From Streptomyces sp. DH5 (GTDB lineage Bacteria; Actinomycetota; Actinomycetes; Streptomycetales; Streptomycetaceae): DNA of 64,000 nucleotides. The stretch spans positions 45,066 through 109,065 of the forward strand of contig NZ_JAHWGP010000026.1 of the NCBI RefSeq assembly GCF_020873915.1, given 5' to 3'. The notes beneath the pieces were generated by a model. That model did not search any database. It was not told the DNA's origin and worked only from the letters and a program-made list of their open reading frames with translations. A program made the translations under genes and the position numbers. Every line of letters begins with the position of its first letter. Positions within the stretch are counted from its first letter, which is position 1. Below, one piece after another: positions 57,478 through 64,000 of the stretch.

Positions 57478-59622
57478 GTGTCGACGAACCATCACCCGCC
57501 GGGAGGGACCGTGCTTTCCGCACTCGCCCGGGCGGCAACCCGCCGCCCCTTGACCGTGATGCTCCTGTGGGGGCTCTTTCTGCTGCTGGGCTTCGGACTC
57601 GGCACGGGCGTCTTCGCGCGGCTCTCCGACAACGTGCCCGAAGTGCCCGGAACCGAGTCGGAGTCGGCCGCCCAGTACCTGAACCGGGTCGACCCGACAG
57701 GCGAGTCGATCACCGGCGTGATCTCCGGCACCACCGTCTCGGACCCCGTGCTGCGCGCCGAGGTCGAACGGGCCGTGGCCGACGTCCGCGAGGTCGCCGG
57801 GGTCGCCGCCGTCCCCGATCCGTACACCACACCCGGTCTGACCGCCGAGGACGGACGGGCACTGATCGTCCCCGTCAGGCTCGAGAGCGGACTGGACGAC
57901 GACGCCGAGAAGCGCACCCTCGACGCGGCGGCCGACCGCATCCGGGAGATCGACGCGCCTGACGTCCGGGTGAGCGGGGGCCCGCTGCTGGGGTCGCAGA
58001 TCGCGGAGCGGGCCCAGGAGGACGTGAAGAACGCGGAGTTGGTCTCCCTGCCGGTGGTCCTGGTCCTGCTGCTCGTGGTGTTCGGAGGGTTGCGCACGGC
58101 GCTGCTGCCGCTGATCGTCGCGGTCAGCGGCATCGCGGGAGCCTTCCTGGCGCTGTTCGCGTTCAGCGGGGTCACCGACATCTCCGTGTACGCGATCCAG
58201 TTGACGACCATGCTGGGGCTCGGACTCGCCGTGGACTACGCCCTGTTGCTGCTGGTGCGGTTCCGGGAGGAGCGCCGGCACACCGAGGACGCGGTCGAGG
58301 CGGTGCACCGTACGGTCGCGGCGGCCGGGCGGACGGTGCTGTTCTCCGGGCTCACGGTCGCCGTCAGTCTGACCGGGCTGCTGGTGTTCCCCAGCGTGTT
58401 CCTGCGCAGCATGGGCCTCGCGGTCGCCGCCGTGGTCGTCATCGACATGCTCGCCGCGCTCACCCTGCTGCCCGCGCTGCTCACACGGTTCGGCGGGCGG
58501 ATCCCGCCGGCGAAGGCACCGAAGGGCGGCGAGGAGGGCCGGTTCTTCGCCCGCGTCGCCCGCTTCGCGGACCGGCGGAAGGCCGCCGTACTGGCCGTGG
58601 TCGTCCCCGCGTTGCTCGTCCTGGCCGTGCCGGTGGCCGGCATGAGCATCGCCGTGGGGGACGCGCGGCAGCTCCCCACGGACACCGAGGCCCGTCAGTT
58701 GCACGACACCGTCAGCGCCCACTTCCCCCCGGGCACCGGCGTCTCGCCGGTCACCGTCGTCGTCCGGCCCGGCACGGACCCGGCGACCGCCGACCGGATC
58801 CGGGCCCTGTCCCCGAACGCCGAGACGCGTGGACTGCCGGGCGGCACCACGGTGATCGAGATCCCGCCGCCGGGCGCGTCCGACGGTGAGGAGGCGACCG
58901 CGCTGGTCGAGCGGGTACGGGAGGCACGTGGTGACGAACCGGTCGAGGTCACCGGTACGGCGGCCCGGCTGGTCGACTTCCGCGAGATGCTCGCGGAACG
59001 GGGGCCGTGGGCGGCGCTGACCGTGCTGGCCGGAATCTTCCTGCTGTTGTTCGCGTTCACCGGTTCCGTGCTGCTGCCGCTGCGCACCATCGCCACCACC
59101 CTGCTCAGTCTGGGCGCCGCGCTGGGTGTGGTGGTGTGGGTGTTCCAGGACGGGCATCTGGCCGGGCTGCTGGGCGCGGAGGGCCTGGGCGCGCTCAGCC
59201 TGACCGCGCCGCCGCTGATCGTGGCGATCGCCTTCGGGCTCGCCATGGACTACGAGCTGTTCATCCTGGCCAGGATGCGAGAGGCACGGCAGCACACCGG
59301 CGACGACCGGGAGGCCGTGGTGACCGGGCTGCGCCGCTCCGGCCGGGTCGTGACCTGCGCGGCGCTGCTGCTCGCGGTGGTGTTCGCCGCCTTCATGACG
59401 GGAGGGTTCTCGCCCATCCTGCAGATCGGCCTCGGGCTCACGCTGGCCGTCCTCATCGACGCGACCGTCGTGCGGATGCTCCTGGTCCCGGCCACCATGG
59501 CCGTGCTCGGCCGCCGGGCCTGGTGGGCTCCGGCCCCGCTGCGCCGGGTGCACGACCGTTTCGGGCTCCGCGAGGAGGCGGAGGAGGCGCCCCGGCCGCC
59601 CCGGGTGCCGACGGGCGTCTGA
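57478..59622 (+). CDS. MMPL/RND-family membrane transporter
   Basis: 714-aa permease with two homologous halves, each with an N-terminal helix, an extracytoplasmic loop and a helix bundle. Examples are VMLLWGLFLLLGFGLGTGVF, then GLGLAVDYALLLLVRFREER, and in the second half AIAFGLAMDYELFILARMRE. The paired D-Y motifs in the central helices match MMPL transporters that export lipids or drugs by proton motive force. The C-terminal 40 residues are charged and cytoplasmic. GTG 57478 is used; GTG 57511 is a possible alternative start. Probably controlled by the preceding two-component system. Confidence 0.92.
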   Translation: MSTNHHPPGGTVLSALARAATRRPLTVMLLWGLFLLLGFGLGTGVFARLSDNVPEVPGTESESAAQYLNRVDPTGESITGVISGTTVSDPVLRAEVERAVADVREVAGVAAVPDPYTTPGLTAEDGRALIVPVRLESGLDDDAEKRTLDAAADRIREIDAPDVRVSGGPLLGSQIAERAQEDVKNAELVSLPVVLVLLLVVFGGLRTALLPLIVAVSGIAGAFLALFAFSGVTDISVYAIQLTTMLGLGLAVDYALLLLVRFREERRHTEDAVEAVHRTVAAAGRTVLFSGLTVAVSLTGLLVFPSVFLRSMGLAVAAVVVIDMLAALTLLPALLTRFGGRIPPAKAPKGGEEGRFFARVARFADRRKAAVLAVVVPALLVLAVPVAGMSIAVGDARQLPTDTEARQLHDTVSAHFPPGTGVSPVTVVVRPGTDPATADRIRALSPNAETRGLPGGTTVIEIPPPGASDGEEATALVERVREARGDEPVEVTGTAARLVDFREMLAERGPWAALTVLAGIFLLLFAFTGSVLLPLRTIATTLLSLGAALGVVVWVFQDGHLAGLLGAEGLGALSLTAPPLIVAIAFGLAMDYELFILARMREARQHTGDDREAVVTGLRRSGRVVTCAALLLAVVFAAFMTGGFSPILQIGLGLTLAVLIDATVVRMLLVPATMAVLGRRAWWAPAPLRRVHDRFGLREEAEEAPRPPRVPTGV

Positions 59623-60526
59623 GGGACCGGCAGGGCGTCAGGAGCCCGGAGCCTTCGGCGACCTGCCCCGCCGCCGGTCGAACGGAGCGAGTGCATGCGG
59701 GCCGGGACCGTCGGCGGCGTGACGGGCACCCACCCCGTCCGTCCGGCCCTCAGCGGCGGCCGGCCGGCGGACGTCGTGAACCCGGGATTGATCAGGCTTC
59801 GACCGGTTCGCCTTCGGCCGGCCGCTGCTTCCCCCGCCACCCCGGCCTGGGGACGCGGCAGAGGGCTCCACGCGCCTGTGGGGCCCCCTGCCGCACGTCC
59901 GACACCACGCCCTGCGGGGCCCGGCCGCATGGCCGGGGTGGTTCCGCGGTACCCGTCGACGTGGGAAGGGGCGCGGGACCGGGCCCACCCGGGCAGGAAG
60001 GTCATACTTTTGGGAGGTGCACGCCGGTTCGAACGGTGTCGCGGGCCGGTCCTTCCGGCCTCGAACGGGCCACCGCTCCCCCCGTCGCGGCTGGCCGGCC
60101 CGAGCGCCGTGCCCGTCGCACGCCCGGAGAGGGCTGACGCGGTACCGGCTCACGCGAGTACGACGTGCGCCCGCCGGTGAGGCCGCGCCGGGAATCACCT
60201 GCCGTCGTCCGCGGTTGCCGCCCGCGGGAAGAACGGTGATCACCGTGAGCGGAGCGGCCTCGGCCCCGTGGCGACCGGCGGCCGGGTGCGTGCGGCGGCC
60301 GGCACGCGCGGGGGCCGTGCGGCCCCGGCAGGCGCGCGGCTCGACCGTGCGGCGTCAGGAAGCCGCGTACGGCGGTGTGCGCCGGCGCCGTGCGGAAGGG
60401 CCCCGGGACGGCGCGCGGCGCCCCCGGGGGAACTCACCGGGTGAAGGACCGCACATACCGGGACACCCTGTAGGGGAAGGACTGGTCCGCCCGGCACCGG
60501 CACCACGGTGTCCGGGGCCACGCCGA
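59623..60526. other. Intergenic region upstream of the zwf operon
   Basis: About 900 bp without a supportable gene. Several long frames exist on both strands but have no domain-like content, and codon bias fails. The right edge passes straight into a transaldolase tail. From recalled S. coelicolor order, transketolase and transaldolase genes would be expected here, so this looks like the scar of a deletion or replacement. No tkt-like sequence was found. Confidence 0.5.
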
Positions 60527-60646
60527 GGAGACGAGGTGGTGCGGCAGCCGGAGGACAAGGGTGTGGCGGAATGCGACGACGCCTGGCAGGAACTGCTGGA
60601 CGTGGTGACGAAGTCGCTCGACAGCAAGGGAGTTGACGCGGAATGA
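60527..60646 (+). pseudogene. tal: C-terminal remnant of a transaldolase gene
   Basis: The frame ending TGA 60644-60646 encodes GDEVVRQPEDKGVAECDDAW then QELLDVVTKSLDSKG plus VDAE. This matches the usual C-terminus of actinobacterial transaldolase (LED-x-GV-x-KF-x-x-SW-x-x-LL pattern). The stop overlaps the zwf ATG (ATGA), as a real upstream tal gene would. No upstream transaldolase sequence remains. GTG codons at 60536 and 60539 with GAGGAG nearby could still start a 35-36-residue peptide that couples zwf translation. Confidence 0.7.
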
Positions 60647-62340
60647 CCGACGGGACGACCGAGCCGGGGACCGAGGTCCCCGAGGGGACGGCCGGGGCCG
60701 CGGCGCAGGACGCGGCCACCGCGGCGGCCGCGCCGCAGGAGCGGCCGGCCCAGGACGGAGCGGAGGACCGGAGCGAGGACCCGGCGGAGACCCTTGCACC
60801 CCTCCCCGCACCCCCGGCCGACTGGCCCAACCCGCTGCGCGATCCGCGGGACCGCCGGCTGCCCCGGGTGGCCGGCCCCTCCGGCCTGGTCATCTTCGGG
60901 GTGACGGGCGACCTGTCCCGCCGCAAACTGATGCCGGCCGTGTACGACCTCGCCAACCGGGGGCTGCTGCCGCCGGGTTTCTCACTGGTCGGCTTCGCCC
61001 GCCGCGACTGGGAGAACCAGGACTTCGCCGAGGTGGTGCACGACGCGGTCAAGGAGCACGCACGGACCCCGTTCCGCGAGGAGGTGTGGCAGCAGCTCTC
61101 CGAAGGCATGCGGTTCGTCCCGGGCGACTTCGACGACGACCAGGCGTTCGAACAGCTGCGCAAGGCCGTCGACGAGCTGGACGCCTCCCGGGGCACCAGC
61201 GGCAACCACGCCTTCTACCTCTCCGTACCGCCGAAGTTCTTCCCCAAGGTGGTGCAGCAACTGCGGAAGCACGGGCTGACCGACGCCCCCGAGGGCTCCT
61301 GGCGGCGCGCGGTGATCGAGAAGCCGTTCGGCCACGACCTGAAGTCCGCCCAGGAGCTGAACGCGATCGTCCACGAGGTGTTCGACCCCGAGCAGGTCTT
61401 CCGGATCGACCACTACCTGGGCAAGGAGACCGTCCAGAACATCCTGGCGCTGCGCTTCGCCAACACGATGTTCGAACCGACCTGGAACCGGTCCTTCGTG
61501 GACCACGTGCAGATCACCATGGCCGAGGACATCGGCATCGGCGGCCGCGCAGGCTACTACGACGGCATCGGCGCCGCCCGCGACGTCATCCAGAACCACC
61601 TCCTGCAGCTGATGGCGCTCACCGCGATGGAGGAACCGGCCTCCTTCGACGCCGCATCGCTGCTGACGGAGAAGCTGAAGGTGTTCCGGGCCGTGCGGCT
61701 CCCGGACGACCTCGGCCGGCACACGGTGCGCGGACAGTACGCGGGAGCCTGGCAGGGCGGCGCCAAGGTGCGGGGCTACCTGGAGGAGGAGGGCATCGAC
61801 CCGGGCTCCACCACCGACACCTACGCGGCGATCCGCCTCGGCATCGACAACCGCCGCTGGGCGGGCGTCCCCTTCTACCTGCGCACCGGCAAGCGGCTGG
61901 GCCGCAGGGTCACCGAGATCGCGGTGGTCTTCCAGCGGGCCCCGCACTCCCCCTTCGACGCCGGTGCCACCGAGGAACTGGGCGAGAACGCCGTGGTGAT
62001 CCGGGTCCAGCCGGACGAGGGCATGACGGTCCGGTTCGGCTCCAAGGTGCCGGGGACCTCGATGGAGCTGCGGGACGTGACCATGGACTTCGCCTACGGT
62101 GAGTCGTTCACCGAATCCAGCCCGGAGGCGTACGAGCGGCTCATCCTGGACGTGCTGCTGGGGGACGCCAACCTCTTCCCCCGGCACCAGGAGGTGGAGG
62201 AGTCCTGGAGGATCCTCGACCCCATCGAGGAGTACTGGGGGTCGCACGGCAGGCCGGCCCCGTACGCGTCGGGCAGCTGGGGACCCGCGGAAGCCGACGA
62301 GATGCTCGCACGAGACGGACGGAGCTGGCGCAGGCCATGA
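60643..62340 (+). CDS. zwf: Glucose-6-phosphate 1-dehydrogenase
   Basis: 565-aa oxidoreductase that converts glucose-6-phosphate to 6-phosphogluconolactone with NADP. The dinucleotide motif is GVTGDLSRRK (residues 86-95). The substrate-binding and catalytic site is RIDHYLGKE (254-262). EKPFGHDL and the family ending WRILDPIEEYW are also present. The first about 60 residues are Ala/Pro/Glu-rich and disordered-looking, an extension beyond the usual about 505-510 aa. ATG 60643 overlaps the upstream transaldolase remnant and the stop overlaps opcA (ATGA). Confidence 0.97.
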   Translation: MTDGTTEPGTEVPEGTAGAAAQDAATAAAAPQERPAQDGAEDRSEDPAETLAPLPAPPADWPNPLRDPRDRRLPRVAGPSGLVIFGVTGDLSRRKLMPAVYDLANRGLLPPGFSLVGFARRDWENQDFAEVVHDAVKEHARTPFREEVWQQLSEGMRFVPGDFDDDQAFEQLRKAVDELDASRGTSGNHAFYLSVPPKFFPKVVQQLRKHGLTDAPEGSWRRAVIEKPFGHDLKSAQELNAIVHEVFDPEQVFRIDHYLGKETVQNILALRFANTMFEPTWNRSFVDHVQITMAEDIGIGGRAGYYDGIGAARDVIQNHLLQLMALTAMEEPASFDAASLLTEKLKVFRAVRLPDDLGRHTVRGQYAGAWQGGAKVRGYLEEEGIDPGSTTDTYAAIRLGIDNRRWAGVPFYLRTGKRLGRRVTEIAVVFQRAPHSPFDAGATEELGENAVVIRVQPDEGMTVRFGSKVPGTSMELRDVTMDFAYGESFTESSPEAYERLILDVLLGDANLFPRHQEVEESWRILDPIEEYWGSHGRPAPYASGSWGPAEADEMLARDGRSWRRP

Positions 62341-63272
62341 AGATCGACCTGACCGACACCACGGCAAGCAAGGTCAACAAGGCGCTGGTGCAGGGCCGCC
62401 GCGCCATCGGCACACCGGCCGTGGGCATGGTCCTGACGATGGTGATCGTCACGGACGAGGAGAACGCCTACGACTCGATCAAGGCGGCGGAGGAGGCCTC
62501 GCACGAACACCCGTCGCGCACCCTGGTCGTCATCAAGCGGCACGCACGCAACCCGCGCGAGCGCACGCACTCCCGGCTGGACGCCGAAGTCCGGGTCGGC
62601 TCCGAGGCCGGCACCGGGGAGACGGTGGTGCTGCGGACCTACGGCGAGGTGTCCGACCACGCCGACTCGGTGGTGCTGCCGCTGCTGCTGCCGGACGCGC
62701 CGGTGGTGGTGTGGTGGCCGGGGGACGCGCCGGAGAACCCCGCGCGGGACCCGCTGGGCGCGCTGGGCCAGCGCAGGATCACCGACCTGTACGCGGTCGA
62801 GAAGCCCATGGAGGTGCTCCGGGCCCGGCGGCGCAGCTACGCGCCCGGCGACACCGACCTCGCCTGGACCAGGCTGACGCTGTGGCGGTCCATGCTGGCC
62901 GCGGCCCTGGACCAGGCGCGGGCGACGGTGACGTCGGCGGCCGTGGAGGCCGAGGCCGACAACCCGGCCGCCGAGCTGCTGGCACGCTGGCTGGAGGCAC
63001 GGCTGCGGGTCACCGTCGACCGGGTGGTGACCGCGGGACCGGTCGTCACGGCGGTCCGGCTGGGCACCGCGGACGGAGAGGTCGTCATCGACCGCCCCGA
63101 GGGCCCACTGGCCACCCTGACCCTGCCCGGGCAGCCCGCGCGCCGGCTGGCGCTGAAGGTCCGCCCCACCTCCGAACTCATCGCCGAGGAGCTCCGGCGC
63201 CTCGACGCGGACGAGATGTACGCCGTGGCGCTGCGCGGCGAGGCCACCGAGGAGGTGCCCGCCCGTGCCTGA
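62337..63272 (+). CDS. opcA: OpcA, glucose-6-phosphate dehydrogenase assembly/activator protein
   Basis: 311-aa soluble protein of the OpcA family, the partner that activates or assembles G6PDH in actinobacteria and cyanobacteria. Recognisable parts are VLTMVIVTDEENAYDSI, RTLVVIKRHARNPRERTHSR, LPDAPVVVWWPGDAPENP and DLAWTRLTLWRSMLAAALDQ. ATG 62337 overlaps the zwf stop by 4 bases, so the two are translated together. The C-terminal region has alternating strands (VVTAVRLGTADGEVVI, RPTSELIAEELRRL). Confidence 0.95.
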   Translation: MKIDLTDTTASKVNKALVQGRRAIGTPAVGMVLTMVIVTDEENAYDSIKAAEEASHEHPSRTLVVIKRHARNPRERTHSRLDAEVRVGSEAGTGETVVLRTYGEVSDHADSVVLPLLLPDAPVVVWWPGDAPENPARDPLGALGQRRITDLYAVEKPMEVLRARRRSYAPGDTDLAWTRLTLWRSMLAAALDQARATVTSAAVEAEADNPAAELLARWLEARLRVTVDRVVTAGPVVTAVRLGTADGEVVIDRPEGPLATLTLPGQPARRLALKVRPTSELIAEELRRLDADEMYAVALRGEATEEVPARA

Positions 63273-63393
63273 CGCCCCCGGACCGGCCCGGTTCCCCGGG
63301 CCGACCGCCCCGGCCGACGGCTCCGCCCGCGCCCCCGACCCGTCCACGGCCGCGCCGGCGGTCGCCCACCGCGAAGATTGGGAGTGAACTGAC

Positions 63394-64000
63394 ATGCAGA
63401 TCGGTCTTGTTGGTCTCGGCAAAATGGGCGGCAACATGCGCGAGCGCCTCCGCAACGCCGGCCACACCGTCATCGGGTACGACACCGATTCCGACCGCTC
63501 CGACGTCGCCCACCTGTCCGACCTCGTGGACCGGCTCGACGGTCCGCGCGCGGTGTGGGTGATGGTCCCGGCGGGCGCCGTCACCCAGAACGTCATCGAC
63601 CAGCTGGCGAGCCTGCTCAAACCCGGCGACGTCGTCGTGGACGGCGGCAACTCCCGCTGGACGGACGACGAGAAGCACGCACGGGAGCTGGGCGCCCGGG
63701 GCATCGGCTTCGTCGACGTGGGCGTCTCGGGCGGCGTGTGGGGCCTGAAGAACGGCTACGCCCTGATGGTCGGCGGCGACGAGGAGCACGTGGAGCGGCT
63801 GAAGCCGGTCTTCCACGCGCTCAAGCCGGACGGTCCCTACGGTTACGTCCATGCCGGCACGGTCGGCGCCGGGCACTTCGCGAAGATGGTCCACAACGGC
63901 ATCGAGTACGCCATGATGCAGGCCTACGCCGAGGGCTGGGAGCTGCTCGAGAAGGTCGACTCGGTGACCGACGTGCGGGAGGTGTTCCGCTCCTGGCAGG
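63394..64000 (+). CDS. gnd: 6-phosphogluconate dehydrogenase, short form (3' end outside window)
   Basis: The first 202 residues are visible: N-terminal Rossmann motif IGLVGLGKMGGNM, then VWVMVPAG, VVDGGNSRWTDDEKHA, VGVSGGVWGLKNGYALMVGG and FAKMVHNGIEYAMMQAYAEG. This covers the substrate-binding SGG and the catalytic K-x-x-HN-x-IE. It decarboxylates 6-phosphogluconate to ribulose-5-phosphate. The MGGNMRERL type belongs to the roughly 300-aa single-subunit class. ATG 63394 follows GGGAG. It lies 121 bp after opcA; no pgi gene intervenes, unlike the recalled S. coelicolor order. Confidence 0.95.
   Translation, partial: MQIGLVGLGKMGGNMRERLRNAGHTVIGYDTDSDRSDVAHLSDLVDRLDGPRAVWVMVPAGAVTQNVIDQLASLLKPGDVVVDGGNSRWTDDEKHARELGARGIGFVDVGVSGGVWGLKNGYALMVGGDEEHVERLKPVFHALKPDGPYGYVHAGTVGAGHFAKMVHNGIEYAMMQAYAEGWELLEKVDSVTDVREVFRSWQ

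Overview
The window is from a Streptomyces chromosome. GC is very high with GC-rich third codon positions, many starts are GTG, and neighbouring genes often share a 4-base ATGA or GTGA overlap. It carries a complete SapB lanthipeptide (ram) cluster, a small laccase, a Wbl protein, an NHEJ pair and a zwf-opcA-gnd block. From memory, the gene order resembles the S. coelicolor SCO6720-to-SCO6658 region read backwards. That comparison is recall, not a search.

Layout. 0-5 kb: an ABC-F ATPase cut by the window edge, a UvrA-like ATPase and a DDAH-type hydrolase. 5-10.4 kb: an acyl-ACP desaturase behind three tandem palindromes, a zinc-motif SDR gene broken by a perfect 34-bp tandem duplication, a tRNA-like element, a Wbl protein, a two-domain VOC protein, and an intact LacI regulator with a decayed LacI fragment beside it. 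10.4-16.4 kb: a secreted oxidative set, namely a two-domain laccase divergent from a ThuA-glucose/sorbosone dehydrogenase fusion coupled to a cupredoxin-Ig3-DUF1080 protein. 16.4-20 kb: divergent LigD-type polymerase and ATP-dependent ligase, then a zinc alcohol dehydrogenase. 20-28 kb: a DUF3048 lipoprotein, a transposase remnant, a HEAT-like protein, a LuxR-type large ATPase without its C-terminal HTH, a 172-bp tandem repeat region, a DUF2510 membrane protein and a TetR regulator.

28.4-39.9 kb holds a leftward four-gene block: DUF4132, a 1672-aa protein of unknown function, a DUF5682-VWA fusion and a SWIM zinc-finger protein. It resembles the E. coli yehI-yehLMPQ set but has no MoxR ATPase. 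I regard it as the best candidate for a poorly described system here. 40.4-47.8 kb is the ram cluster: ramR runs rightward and ramC-ramS-ramA-ramB leftward, with a 19-bp-arm hairpin between ramS and ramA. Upstream lie an orphan MmyB-type ligand-binding protein and an XRE/ImmA pair.

50-64 kb: a small protein, Sfp-type phosphopantetheinyl transferase, metallophosphoesterase, ATP-grasp enzyme, GH4 glycosidase, a two-component system whose kinase has a TTA second codon, an MMPL transporter, and a pentose-phosphate operon (zwf, opcA, gnd). A transaldolase 3' remnant sits just before zwf, which suggests the operon once also carried tal and probably tkt. The window shows several recent or decaying events: the broken SDR, LacI fragment, transposase tail, truncated LuxR-type protein and transaldolase tail. 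This fits an accessory part of the chromosome arm.
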